Counted from the stretch's first letter, positions 33,801-42,680 are shown. The stretch: 64,000 nucleotides of DNA from Chryseobacterium sp. 52 (GCF_002754245.1 NZ_PEEX01000001.1:3762001-3826000); one strand, 5' to 3'. Notes: a model not told the origin generated them from the letters alone. Numbers and translations: made by a program.

Positions 33801-35831
33801 TTAATGATCTTCAGATTTATTAGAGATTGTACTGCTCATCAGATCATCTGCTTTTTTATCCAGCCCTGAACGTAACGGGAAGAAAAATTTGAAAGGATGT
33901 TTCACAAAATATTTAAAAATCTCTCTGTAGATCTCGCTCACCTGTCCAAAGTTCATTTTTCTTGACCTGAATGCCAGGAACATAGATAAAGAAAAACTTA
34001 CCAGGAAGTTGAAAAATCCAATCAAAAATACCGTAAAGAAAGATATCCAAAAAGTATAGGAATCTACTGAAAAATCTTTTCCATAAAGACCTAGTGCAAA
34101 GTTTCCTGCAGCAAAAGTGATGTGTCTTATATCCAGGTCTAATCCGAAAAACAAACCCACTGGTGCTGTTGCTCCTAAAAATACCCCAAACCAGAAATTG
34201 GAAACGATTCCCGGCCAGTTCTTTGCATAATATTTAGACAAATTTTTTGCGAATTTTTTTCCTAAAAAGTTTCTGATCGAAAGGTTTTTTGCAATCCTCT
34301 CTGGAATCTGATAAAACACGGAATTGTTTCCTATATTCCCTGAAATAATCCCCGAAATAAAAAGATAAAACCCGGCTATACTGGCATGTAATATGGCTTT
34401 AGATTTAAACGGATCAAGATCTTGTAATAATTTATCGGATCTTTCAACAGCCAGATTCTGTGAGAAAAACACATCCAGACCGTAAATAATTGCCATAGCA
34501 ATCGGAAAGGAAAGCAGAACATTCCCTACAAAGGCAATGAACTGACTTCTAAAAAGCTTAGATACAAGATGGGCAAACTCGGTATTGTTCCGTTTGCTGT
34601 TTCCTTCTTCTGAAAGGACTTTGGTCATGGTAGCCGCAGTCATTGCAGGCTGCTTTGTAGCCAGTGTAAAACCCATCAGATAAATCATCACAAACCCCAT
34701 CGCATAGTTCATGGAGTATAAAAATGCATGTGAAAAGTCGCTTCCGGGAATATATCCGTAAAGCATTTTCAAAACACAGAGTGCTCCTACAATAATTCCT
34801 CCTCCACTGGCTTTGTAGAACATGGTCATATACTCTTTACGGGTAGATGTAATATAATGGCTCCCTGTTTCGGCCGTGTGATTGGTAATAAGGTGCGAGA
34901 TCAGACGGGTACTGTCGTTGATCAGATCTGCAATATTATTTTTATGGGATTTATAATTCAGGATATTAAAGATCAGCTGCTTTGATTTTATCGTAATATC
35001 TTCTTCATTATCAATGACCAGAAGCTGTACGATTTCAAAGATTCTATCGGTCTGCTGGCGGATCTTAAGCAAAGACTGATTGATCTTTCCGGAAATTCCG
35101 TACTTGGCAGAATTTTTAAAAGCAATGTTCACAAATTCCTGACAATGCTCTGTGTAAATTTTGATCTGTTTGTAGCGGCTGTCTTTGGAGTGCAGCTGTA
35201 GCTCAGGATCCATTTTCAGATCTTCCGTAAGGGCTTCGAGTTCATTCTGAAGCGCCAGAAACGGATTATCAAGATTTCTGTACTGCGGAGCCATTCTTAC
35301 GACCTCTACTTCCATAGCCATTCCGGTAACACGCCAGGAAAGGATACTCATAGAAAAGATCAGTTCTTTCTTTACATTAGGTTTAATGATAAATTCTGAA
35401 GCGTCCAGAAGGTCTAAAAATTCATCTATTTCATTTTCAGGAAGATTGTGCAGGTATTTCAGATCCTTTTTCGGCCTGAAGCTGACATTATCAATCATAT
35501 ACCACACTGTATTTTCGTTTTCTACAGGGGGTAGTATTTTATTTAGAATCCTTTTTTTCAGCTCCGGAAAGAAGGCATTTTCTGAAAGAATATTGGCTTC
35601 GGTCAGGGAAAGATTGAAAGGTCTTCCTTTAAAAATATTATGGACATAGTATTTAAAATTTTCAGCAAAATCCGGATTGTTTTTTAGAAAATTAAGGACA
35701 TCCGTAAAATCTGCCCTTTTAACGCTCTCTAAAAACTCGGCAAAAGGATCTAAAGAAAGGGTCTCGTTCTTAAAAGAGAAATATTTTTTAAGAACTGATT
35801 CAAAATTTATGCTGGAATTAAAAAATTTCAT
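33801..35831 (-). CDS. 'Site-specific recombinase' (Gcr, PF10136) family membrane protein
   Basis: The 676-residue protein has a soluble N-terminal half (residues 1-330) rich in helices and a C-terminal half with about six to seven hydrophobic segments (GGGIIVGALCVLKMLYGYIPG, AMGFVMIYLMGFTLATKQPAMTAA, the block near 470-620). This matches the family annotated as site-specific recombinase Gcr. The multi-pass membrane design makes the recombinase label doubtful. It lies 13 bases after the mtgA stop and is likely cotranscribed with it. Confidence 0.78.
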   Translation of the reverse strand: MKFFNSSINFESVLKKYFSFKNETLSLDPFAEFLESVKRADFTDVLNFLKNNPDFAENFKYYVHNIFKGRPFNLSLTEANILSENAFFPELKKRILNKILPPVENENTVWYMIDNVSFRPKKDLKYLHNLPENEIDEFLDLLDASEFIIKPNVKKELIFSMSILSWRVTGMAMEVEVVRMAPQYRNLDNPFLALQNELEALTEDLKMDPELQLHSKDSRYKQIKIYTEHCQEFVNIAFKNSAKYGISGKINQSLLKIRQQTDRIFEIVQLLVIDNEEDITIKSKQLIFNILNYKSHKNNIADLINDSTRLISHLITNHTAETGSHYITSTRKEYMTMFYKASGGGIIVGALCVLKMLYGYIPGSDFSHAFLYSMNYAMGFVMIYLMGFTLATKQPAMTAATMTKVLSEEGNSKRNNTEFAHLVSKLFRSQFIAFVGNVLLSFPIAMAIIYGLDVFFSQNLAVERSDKLLQDLDPFKSKAILHASIAGFYLFISGIISGNIGNNSVFYQIPERIAKNLSIRNFLGKKFAKNLSKYYAKNWPGIVSNFWFGVFLGATAPVGLFFGLDLDIRHITFAAGNFALGLYGKDFSVDSYTFWISFFTVFLIGFFNFLVSFSLSMFLAFRSRKMNFGQVSEIYREIFKYFVKHPFKFFFPLRSGLDKKADDLMSSTISNKSEDH

Positions 35832-35844
35832 TAGTACAAAGATA

Positions 35845-36489
35845 CTATTTCAAACTCACATTCCTCATCTGTCTCATGATCCAATTATGTTTCTTCCTTA
35901 AATAAGGCGATGGATTTTTCGGATCATATTTTTTGGGATTAGGCAGTACAGCAGCAATCCAGGCTGCATCTGAAGCACTTAAGTCTTTGGATGATTTCCC
36001 AAAATAATACTGTGCCGCAGCTTCCACTCCAAATACTCCCTGCCCCATTTCAATAGAATTCAGGTATCTTTCTAAAATGATATCTTTGCTCCATACCTTT
36101 TCAATGATAAAGGTATACACAGCTTCCAGCCCTTTTCTGACCCAGCTTCTGCCCTGCCAAAGAAAAACATTTTTTGCGGTCTGCTGGGAAATTGTACTTC
36201 CGCCACGGATCTTTTTTCCTTTCTCATTATTCTTCATCGCTTTCTCAATGGCAGTATAATCAAAACCGTTATGATCAAAGAATTTCTGGTCTTCAGAAGC
36301 GATGACCGCCCTTTTGACATTGTTTCCCATTTCATCATAGGAAATATAATCCCTGTGAAGCTTTCCGAATTCGAAAAGCCCTCCTATCTGCGTGATGGTA
36401 ATAGGCGGATTAAAAAACCTTCCCCAAACGATGAAAACGACATTCAGCACAAGAACAATAAATATAAGCTGCTTAATTTTTTTCCACAT
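35845..36489 (-). CDS. mtgA: Monofunctional biosynthetic peptidoglycan transglycosylase
   Basis: The protein (214 residues from MWKKIKQL) polymerises lipid II into glycan strands in the periplasm. It has one N-terminal anchor helix and the GT51 motifs: ASEDQKFFDHNGFD (catalytic Glu), GGSTISQQTAKN, the KVWSKDIILERYLN segment, GVEAAAQYYFGKSS and AAVLPNPKKYDP. An in-frame ATG at 36522 would add eleven residues that do not fit the family. It follows the binding-lipoprotein gene by 43 bases. Confidence 0.93.
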   Translation of the reverse strand: MWKKIKQLIFIVLVLNVVFIVWGRFFNPPITITQIGGLFEFGKLHRDYISYDEMGNNVKRAVIASEDQKFFDHNGFDYTAIEKAMKNNEKGKKIRGGSTISQQTAKNVFLWQGRSWVRKGLEAVYTFIIEKVWSKDIILERYLNSIEMGQGVFGVEAAAQYYFGKSSKDLSASDAAWIAAVLPNPKKYDPKNPSPYLRKKHNWIMRQMRNVSLK

Positions 36490-36532
36490 AATTTTTCTAA
36501 AAGGAACTGCAAAAATAAACAATTCGTCCGAG

Positions 36533-37579
36533 TTATTGAAGCTCTTTCATATAGGTTAGCTGATAATCCGGAAGAAGTTCGGGATGAAAGATCTTAATAT
36601 AATCTTTTAGGATCAGATCTGCTCTTACAGCACCGCTTTCAAAGAAGTCATTGGCTTTCTGCTTTTCTTTTCCGGCTATGGTATAAATTTTCCCTTTATT
36701 GAATACGTCCAGTTTTCCGTAGAAAGGATTGGTCCCCAGCATTTCTTTTTTGGACGTATGACTTCCTGCGTTCACCCAATACTGTACGCCTCCTGATTTG
36801 GCATATACTTCTTCAAAGCTCATCGTAAGAGACTTTTCCTCTTTGTTATCTTTCATAATGTAGGAAGCGTTAGCATCCATGATGTAATTGGCAACTGATG
36901 TTTTTCCACCCGGAAGGTACCATACATCTCCATACATTTCATTGGCCAGCACCACCGGTTTTTCTTTTCCTTTTAATGCCAGCTTCTTAAGGTCATTATA
37001 ATTTTTTTCAATTTCCAGGTATTTGGCTTCAGCTTCTTTTTCTTTTCCGAAAAACTCTCCAAACAGTTTAATGTAAGCGGTTTTTTCCAGCGGAAGCTGC
37101 TCCATATATTCATCCAGAAAAACGACTTGTATTCCGTTATTTTTCAGCAATTGATATGCATTATCAAAGCTTGCAATATAGTTTGTGAAAATAGCGTCAG
37201 GTTTCATGGAAATGATTTTCTCTACATCATATTTCTGCTCGCTTCCCACATTCTGAATTTTTCCTTCTTTTAAAAGGTTTTGAATTTTTTCCGAATAGAT
37301 ATATTCCGGACTTGAAACCCCTATAATCAAATCTTCGGCTCCGAGTTCAGAAATATACCCTGCCATACTCGCATTTAAAAGGATAATTTTCTTAAACGGA
37401 GTCTGGTTTGATTTAAAATTATAGGTAAAATTTCCCGATTTCAATTCCAAAAGACCATCATGCTCCTTATATTGGGTACGGCTTGAGATATGGGCCCAGT
37501 CTGAGGACGAAATTTTTTGTTCTCTTTTACAGGAGATTAGCGCTATAACTGTAAATAAAAGTAAAATTCTCTGTTTCAT
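36533..37579 (-). CDS. Helical-backbone substrate-binding lipoprotein (siderophore/cobalamin type)
   Basis: The 348-residue protein has a lipoprotein signal (LLLFTVIALISCKREQ) and the class III binding-protein pattern of BtuF/FhuD-like proteins: KKIILLNASMAGYISELGAEDLIIGVSS, KPDAIFTNYIASFDNAYQLLKNNGIQVVFLDEY, and LPGGKTSVANYIMDANASY. Such proteins deliver metal chelates to an ABC importer. No permease or ATPase is adjacent. It is transcribed away from tRNA-Arg, and the two may share the upstream region. Confidence 0.83.
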   Translation of the reverse strand: MKQRILLLFTVIALISCKREQKISSSDWAHISSRTQYKEHDGLLELKSGNFTYNFKSNQTPFKKIILLNASMAGYISELGAEDLIIGVSSPEYIYSEKIQNLLKEGKIQNVGSEQKYDVEKIISMKPDAIFTNYIASFDNAYQLLKNNGIQVVFLDEYMEQLPLEKTAYIKLFGEFFGKEKEAEAKYLEIEKNYNDLKKLALKGKEKPVVLANEMYGDVWYLPGGKTSVANYIMDANASYIMKDNKEEKSLTMSFEEVYAKSGGVQYWVNAGSHTSKKEMLGTNPFYGKLDVFNKGKIYTIAGKEKQKANDFFESGAVRADLILKDYIKIFHPELLPDYQLTYMKELQ

Positions 37580-37603
37580 CTTTCAAAGAACGGAAAAAAG
37601 TGC

Positions 37604-37611
37604 TATATTTG
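37604..37611 (+). promoter_or_regulatory. -7 element of the tRNA-Arg gene
   Basis: TATATTTG matches TAnnTTTG; a TTTC at 37581 lies at about the right -33 distance. It precedes the mature tRNA by 27 bases. Confidence 0.6.
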
Positions 37612-37638
37612 CAAACCTTAAAACAACAAGGAAACAAC

Positions 37639-37712
37639 GGCCTCGTGGCGCAACTGAATAGCGCATCTGATTACGGCTCAGAAGGTTACAGGTTTGAATC
37701 CTGTCGAGGTCA
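37639..37712 (+). tRNA. tRNA-Arg (anticodon ACG)
   Basis: The 74-base gene folds as a cloverleaf: acceptor GGCCTCG pairs with CGAGGTC (one G-U), the D arm contains GCGCAACTGAATAGCGC, the anticodon arm is TCTGA-TTACGGC-TCAGA with anticodon ACG, and the T arm is ACAGG-TTTGAAT-CCTGT. Discriminator A follows and CCA is not encoded. The A at position 34 would be edited to inosine. A conserved housekeeping block lies to the left and a scarred accessory region to the right, so this gene is a plausible integration landmark. Confidence 0.96.
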
Positions 37713-37720
37713 CAAACGAC

Positions 37721-37758
37721 AATATGCGCAAATTTAGGACAATTTGCGCATATTTTTT
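37721..37758 (+). terminator. Terminator after tRNA-Arg
   Basis: AATATGCGCAAATT pairs perfectly (14 bp) with AATTTGCGCATATT around TAGGAC, followed by a T-run. It lies eight bases after the tRNA. Confidence 0.85.
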
Positions 37759-37834
37759 ATTCCAATTGATAGTACATCATTTCAAATATAAGAGATAAAA
37801 ATTTCTTGAAATTTAGAAATCTTCTCCATATCGA

Positions 37835-38149
37835 TTATTTATGATACTCTTCTTCTGTCACAGGTTGTAACCAAACCACAGACCCATTCTTATTATCAGT
37901 AACTGCAACCTGAACGAAATAAGAATCCTTACTTGCACCGTGCCAGTGCTCAACATTTGGTGGACATTTTATAACGTCACCTTTGTGTAAGATCTTTTTC
38001 GGCTGCCCTTTCTCCTGATAATATCCTACACCATCAGTCACTAGGATAATTTGTCCTGCGGGATGGAGATGCCACTTGGTTCTTGATCCAGGCTCAAAAG
38101 TTACATTACCCACACCAGTACTAAGTGACCGCTCATCCTGACCCAGCAT
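37835..38149 (-). CDS. Cupin-domain protein, apparently 5'-truncated
   Basis: The open frame gives 104 residues with a nearly complete cupin core: VTFEPGSRTKWHLHPAGQ (His pair), ILVTDGVGYYQEKGQ, KGDVIKCPPNVEHWHGAS and a short tail ending EEEYHK. These are the metal-binding His/Glu positions of cupins of the carboxymuconolactone-associated type. Related proteins are 130-160 residues long and have 30-50 residues before the point where this frame begins. The upstream DNA at 38150 changes abruptly into the interior of a caspase gene on the other strand, so the missing part seems deleted. The Met at 38149 could still start translation. Confidence 0.6.
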   Translation of the reverse strand: MLGQDERSLSTGVGNVTFEPGSRTKWHLHPAGQIILVTDGVGYYQEKGQPKKILHKGDVIKCPPNVEHWHGASKDSYFVQVAVTDNKNGSVVWLQPVTEEEYHK

Positions 38150-38748
38150 TTAAAAGTACACTTGAGTATAATTTAAAATCTCTATTTTATTATTTAGGTG
38201 AAAATGATAGATTAATTTTCTACTATGTCGGACATGGCTTTCATAATGGAATTACAAATTTTATCACTACATATGATAGTCATAAGAATAACATATCAGG
38301 TACAGCTGTTTCTTTAAGATCAATTCTTATAGATCCTTTATTAAAATCAAAATGTAGAAATGCCCTTATTTTTATCGATGCTTGTGCGAAAATTTTCCAT
38401 GATGAAAATGAAAGAAGTCATATTTCAGATATTAATGATGAGGAACTAATTCTACTTTCTAATGACTTTCCTAACTATTTAACTTTCTTATCTTGTCAAT
38501 CAGGACAAAGCTCCTATTCGAGTGATCATCTACAAAACGGTATTTGGACCTATCATCTGATCCAAGCTCTTAGTGGTAAAGTACCTGAAGTATTAGTAAA
38601 CAGTCAATATATTACAGATAGGCTTCTACAAGATTATCTTTATGAAACAGTTTCAAATTACGCACTGCAATTTGAAGGGAAAGAACAAAATCCAAGAGCA
38701 ATCATGGATTCTAGTTTCGAAAATGTAATAAGAGAAATGGTTGAATAA
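38125..38748 (+). pseudogene. Caspase-family (C14) protease, N-terminus missing
   Basis: The frame reads STLEYNLKSLFYYLGENDRL, then IFYYVGHGFH (catalytic His, residue 37 of the frame) and LIFIDACAKI (catalytic Cys, residue 87), followed by FLSCQSGQSSYSSDHLQNGI and WTYHLIQALSG. This is the caspase p20 pattern with both dyad residues kept. The usual first strand and helix (the G...Y....L..P..DA part, about 60-80 residues) is absent; the first ~8 codons of the frame come from the antisense strand of the cupin gene. So homology begins near 38150 and the gene is probably dead or expressed from a chance start. A partner gene follows 35 bases downstream. Confidence 0.75.
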
Positions 38749-38783
38749 AATACAAAATTATTTAAGTAAAAACTAATTTAATT

Positions 38784-39632
38784 ATGAAGCTGCAACTAAA
38801 TAATGAATGGAGTTTAGGTGATTCTGAAATAGATCTATTTCGAAAAATGAGCCAAATATTAAGTCGAAACTATAATACTATTTTTATAGAAGAAACGCAC
38901 CAACATTATATTCATTATCATTCTGCGACAGTCAATCAGACTGCTCGAAGAGAAATTTCCGATCTATGGATCATTGCTTATAGTCCATCGAAAAAAAGAA
39001 TTAGAATGACTTTTCTGCAGGCAAAATATCATAGAAAGGATATTCGTCCAACAAGAGTTTTTCATGGAGATTATTTTCAATACGAATTGTTATCTGACCG
39101 TCCACAACTAATTGATGGAGGTAGATTCAGATTCCCCCTTAATATTCTCAGCTTTGGTTGCTGCGACAGTTTAGGTTCCTATGGTATTTTTTTTGTCGAC
39201 GATAACAAAAATATAGATATGGCTTATTGCTGTGCAAGCTGGTTAACAGCTAGTGATACGCCTTCCCATTATGGGCAGTTTATTGTGAATTTATCATTTC
39301 CTCCACATACTGTCGATGAAAATAATGATAATTGCAACTGTAATATTTGTTCTGAATTAAATTACACATGCGACATTAATGTGTTTTCGGACAACCTATT
39401 AGACTTGAAAATCGGCTCTGAGTTGTTTTTTGAGAATAGTGAAATTCTATTCTATTTAAAGAATTTTCTAATCAGAAATGATAATATTCAGAATAATACA
39501 ACACTTTTAAATCTAATTAATGATGATTTTAATCTAAATCAAGACTCAGGAGATAATCTTTTTAAATATGATGGGGGCAACCCTTATATGTTAATAATTG
39601 ATGTTGATAAAAAAGAAGATTCCAAAGAGTAG
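38784..39632 (+). CDS. Caspase-linked protein with PD-(D/E)xK-like residues, function unknown
   Basis: The 282-residue soluble protein follows the caspase gene by 35 bases on the same strand. I do not recognise a named family. Residues 57-81 read EISDLWIIAYSP...RIRMTFLQAKY: an Asp before a hydrophobic strand, a charged turn, then a strand ending Q-A-K. This spacing resembles the D...(E/Q)xK core of restriction-type nucleases (D60, Q79, K81). The middle has a Cys cluster (NCNCNICSELNYTC) that may bind zinc. The C-terminal third is Asn/Asp-rich. Its codon use is AT-rich compared with the flanking core genes. The nuclease idea is inference from spacing only. Confidence 0.55.
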   Translation: MKLQLNNEWSLGDSEIDLFRKMSQILSRNYNTIFIEETHQHYIHYHSATVNQTARREISDLWIIAYSPSKKRIRMTFLQAKYHRKDIRPTRVFHGDYFQYELLSDRPQLIDGGRFRFPLNILSFGCCDSLGSYGIFFVDDNKNIDMAYCCASWLTASDTPSHYGQFIVNLSFPPHTVDENNDNCNCNICSELNYTCDINVFSDNLLDLKIGSELFFENSEILFYLKNFLIRNDNIQNNTTLLNLINDDFNLNQDSGDNLFKYDGGNPYMLIIDVDKKEDSKE

Positions 39633-39699
39633 AAATATTGAATTTCACAAATACATTAAGCTTTTTAAATGATTTCGAAATAAATTCTGAAAATATTTA

Positions 39700-40032
39700 T
39701 TAAATAAATTCAAATGAGATTTTGCAATCATCATTTAGAACAATATATGCATCAAAATTTTTACCGTTTTTACTCTTCATGTTTTTGATTAATGATGTTT
39801 TGTTTTGAGTTAATAGTAAAGTTATATCTGTAATACTTAGTTGTATTCCACATATAGTTCTAAAGAACATCCAATTGCATTGTTCATCGGGACATTTGAC
39901 GATTTTGTCTTTGATAATAATAGTATGTTGTTGGCATTTGGGACATTTGAGTTGTGGAATATTTTCCTGTTGAATCCTAAGCAATAAAAGTTCGTTGGTG
40001 ATTTCTGCTGTGTAAGCTTGGATGTCGTTCAT
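39700..40032 (-). pseudogene. C-terminal remnant of a conjugative-element topoisomerase III (topB-like)
   Basis: The 110-residue frame matches only the end of Bacteroidetes mobile-element topoisomerase III: DIQAYTAEITNELL, a zinc-ribbon half (LKCPKCQQHTIIIKDKIVKC), the CNWMFFRTICG motif, and the C-terminal repeat TSLIKNMKSKNGKNFDAYIV. Full-length proteins of this type have about 700 residues, with the Toprim and active-Tyr domains before this part. None of that lies upstream, so this is a scar of an integrated conjugative element. Confidence 0.75.
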
Positions 40033-40159
40033 GAATTGGTCTTAGTCCATATATGGAAAAAGGATCTTATGCTATTTGGAGTGAAAAATAATAAATAGAA
40101 ACCACAAGGGATTTAACACTAGCTATCTTTATGCATATCTTAAAAAATAGTATTTTAAG

Positions 40160-40190
40160 CTGGTCCCCATTAAACATCTTAACTGGTCCC
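40160..40190 (+). repeat. Direct repeat CTGGTCCC upstream of doxX
   Basis: CTGGTCCC occurs at 40160-40167 and again at 40183-40190, 23 bases apart, roughly two helical turns. The second copy lies 61 bases before the DoxX start. It could be a regulator-binding pair or a leftover of a mobile element; nothing else supports either. Confidence 0.3.
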
Positions 40191-40251
40191 TGAGATCCGA
40201 ATACAAAGGTGTTAGTTTTATATTTAAACTCAAAATCAAACGAAAAATATC

Positions 40252-40683
40252 ATGGGAATAGGTCAAATTTTATTACGATTAGCTCTTGGAGCTGGATTCT
40301 TATTACCAGTTATGGACAGGTTAGGTGTATTAGGACCTCCAGGTTCCGGGCCAACATGGGGTGACTGGAAGCACTTCGTTGACTATACTAATATCTTAAT
40401 TCCTTTTGTAAATAGACCAATAGCTAATTTTATGGGTATTCTAGTGACTGTCGCAGAAGTGGTGTTTGGAATATTACTTATTGTTGGGTTTAGAATTAAA
40501 GAAGCTTCAGTAGGTGCCGGTATCCTCACTCTCTGCCTAGGAATGTGCATGGGCATATTTGTGAGCATTAGCGCTCCGTTTAATTATCCTGTTTTTGTTT
40601 TTACTGGTAGGGCATTAGTGCTTTCTGGCCTCAATCATTATAATTGGAGTATTGATAACTACATCCGGAAAAGGTCTTTATAA
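40252..40683 (+). CDS. DoxX family membrane protein
   Basis: The 143-residue protein has four hydrophobic segments and the DoxX pattern: ILLRLALGAGFLLPVMDRLG at the start, NFMGILVTVAEVVFGILLIVG in the middle, and SVGAGILTLCLGMCMGIF. It ends with a basic tail. DoxX proteins sit in the inner membrane; some link to thiol or quinone redox balance. It stands alone between two accessory fragments. Confidence 0.8.
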   Translation: MGIGQILLRLALGAGFLLPVMDRLGVLGPPGSGPTWGDWKHFVDYTNILIPFVNRPIANFMGILVTVAEVVFGILLIVGFRIKEASVGAGILTLCLGMCMGIFVSISAPFNYPVFVFTGRALVLSGLNHYNWSIDNYIRKRSL

Positions 40684-40700
40684 TTAAATATTTATTCTTG

Positions 40701-40768
40701 AAATAATCTTAAAAATGCAAAAAGGTTATACAACTAAAGATATCCTTTTTGCATTTTTAAGATTATTT
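40701..40768. terminator. 25-bp perfect inverted repeat downstream of doxX
   Basis: The arms at 40701-40725 and 40744-40768 are exact reverse complements around an 18-base loop. The stem contains A-run, GCAAAAAGG and T-run parts, so it works as a strong rho-independent terminator for doxX; its length is more than usual. It may also slow transcription from the other side. Confidence 0.7.
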
Positions 40769-40871
40769 TAATTTATTTTGAAATCAAAAGTTCTTGAGAA
40801 TTTCTAGAACTACTTTGGTCAATTAATCAAAAATAACTATTCTAATTTTTTTCAAAATTTGTATTCTTAAT

Positions 40872-42392
40872 CTAGTGTTTCACTATAAATTGTAAGGATT
40901 TATTTACATGTCCCATATTCAAATTTATAATATAAATACCGTTAGCAAGATCAGAGGTAGAAAACTTGATTCTATTTATTCCTTTTAATCGTTCAGAATC
41001 AGTAGATATTATTTTTATTTGTTTTCCATAATAATCTATAATTTTAGCAACTATTTTTGTATCCTCTTTTAAACTAAAACTTATCGTAGCAATATCAGAA
41101 ACAGGGTTAGGAGAAAAGGTGATGTTAAAATTATCATCAAATTCAGCTATATCTTTGGTAAAGTTCTTCTGTGAATAATAATTTGCATCATCAACCTGAT
41201 CAGGTAAATCCATGTAAGTAGGAAAATCAAGATTATCAAAATTATTTACTAATGAATTGTTTAAGTCAATAGTCATTAATTTATATGATAATGGACCTCC
41301 TCCAGTATAAATGTATTTTGTTTTAATCACAAAATAATTTCCAAAAACATCTTTTTCTATTTTCCAATAATTATTTATCTCTCCACTAATATCATTTCTT
41401 AAAGAATTGGTAATGGGAGTTATAACCCCATTATTAAGATTAATAGTACGTAAACCATAATCTACCGATCCTATTGAGCCCATAAAATTACTCATTGAAA
41501 AAACTATATTTTGACCATTATTGTAAAATTCTAATCCTCCTACCATACCGCCTTGAGGCAAAGGATAACTTTTTATCGTACAACTGAGATTAGTAGGTTG
41601 AGTAATTTGGGCGGTATATATTTTTGCCGGGTTATACGAATTTATATTATTTGGAGGATCTGGACAATCACCCCAAGCTAATGTAATAGCACCATTATTA
41701 GCTTCGTATAATTCTAACTCATACATAGCACTTCCAAAGTAAGAATAATCACGAGGTGGTTCAATAGATACTGGAGAGCTTTGGAAAGCATTGGTAGAAT
41801 TTATCCCATTAATAGTGAACCTGCGGATAGGTGATATGGTAGAACCATTATTTAAATAATTAATTCCTACGGTATATAAATATCTTTCATTACTTCCATT
41901 TAATTTAGTTACTGCAATTCCCGGTCTTTGCACAGCATTCATAGGATTTGAAGGACCTGGATATCCTAAATCAGCTATTATTCCATCATTCACAACTGAT
42001 CCAATCAATATTCGGGCTCCATTTCTTGCCTGTATTCTGATAACAGCATGTTGTAGTTTATACAAATATCGATTGTCGGGCTGGACATATTGTTTAATTC
42101 CTATCACATACCAATCATTAGTACTTCCTGGAACCTTAATTACTGATACTTCTCCATCAGATATATTAACTGCACCTACATTTGTGGTGTTTATATTTCC
42201 TCCTGTCACAGTAAATAATACAGTTCCACTTGAATTAATTGCTGCATTTCCTGCACCAACTGTAGCCGAAGTAAATTGTGGTGAAGATCCAGTAAAATCT
42301 AAATAGCCCCCACCTACTAACCATTTTGGCATCTGTGCATTAACAAGTAAAATACTCATAAAAGCAAAAAAATATAAAATTTTTGTTTTCAT
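40872..42392 (-). CDS. Secreted protein with T9SS type A sorting domain
   Basis: The 506-residue protein has a signal peptide (ILYFFAFMSILLVNAQ) and a C-terminal type A sorting domain (SPNPVSDIATISF, then YYGKQIKII and NGIYIINLNMG.VNKSLQFIVK, residues ~430-506), which directs it through the type IX system to the cell surface. The middle is strand-rich with repeated YNNGQNIVFSMSNF and VFGNYFVIKTKYIYTGG segments, compatible with a beta-propeller. Function unknown. The gene is AT-rich and has a hairpin upstream. Confidence 0.8.
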   Translation of the reverse strand: MKTKILYFFAFMSILLVNAQMPKWLVGGGYLDFTGSSPQFTSATVGAGNAAINSSGTVLFTVTGGNINTTNVGAVNISDGEVSVIKVPGSTNDWYVIGIKQYVQPDNRYLYKLQHAVIRIQARNGARILIGSVVNDGIIADLGYPGPSNPMNAVQRPGIAVTKLNGSNERYLYTVGINYLNNGSTISPIRRFTINGINSTNAFQSSPVSIEPPRDYSYFGSAMYELELYEANNGAITLAWGDCPDPPNNINSYNPAKIYTAQITQPTNLSCTIKSYPLPQGGMVGGLEFYNNGQNIVFSMSNFMGSIGSVDYGLRTINLNNGVITPITNSLRNDISGEINNYWKIEKDVFGNYFVIKTKYIYTGGGPLSYKLMTIDLNNSLVNNFDNLDFPTYMDLPDQVDDANYYSQKNFTKDIAEFDDNFNITFSPNPVSDIATISFSLKEDTKIVAKIIDYYGKQIKIISTDSERLKGINRIKFSTSDLANGIYIINLNMGHVNKSLQFIVKH

Positions 42393-42413
42393 AATAATAA
42401 TATTTTTAATTTA

Positions 42414-42445
42414 ATATTGAATAATCATATATTATTATTCAATAT
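42414..42445. repeat. 12-bp inverted repeat upstream of the T9SS-exported protein gene
   Basis: ATATTGAATAAT and ATTATTCAATAT are exact reverse complements separated by eight bases, 22 bases before the start codon. In the message it would lie in the leader. It may be an operator or an mRNA hairpin. Confidence 0.35.
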
Positions 42446-42680
42446 CTAATTAAAGTTACTTTTTTTAGCTATAAAAAAAATAATGAATTAGTAAGTGTTG
42501 ACTAATATCTAATATCTGTTTTTATTTACTTAATAAATGTATAATTGAATACTTTAAACTCTATCGATCTTCAACACGGCTAATTTATAATAATGGGTAA
42601 TTAGGAAGCTGTGAGTCCTGTTTTGTTTTCTCGAATAGAAATAATGTCTTGGCTATGATATTTATGTAAGATATTATATT

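Noticed and set aside
33801..35831. Gcr-family 'site-specific recombinase' as evidence of mobile DNA
   Set aside because: The protein is a multi-pass membrane protein in a housekeeping context; the family name is historical and the gene gives no sign of recombination activity.
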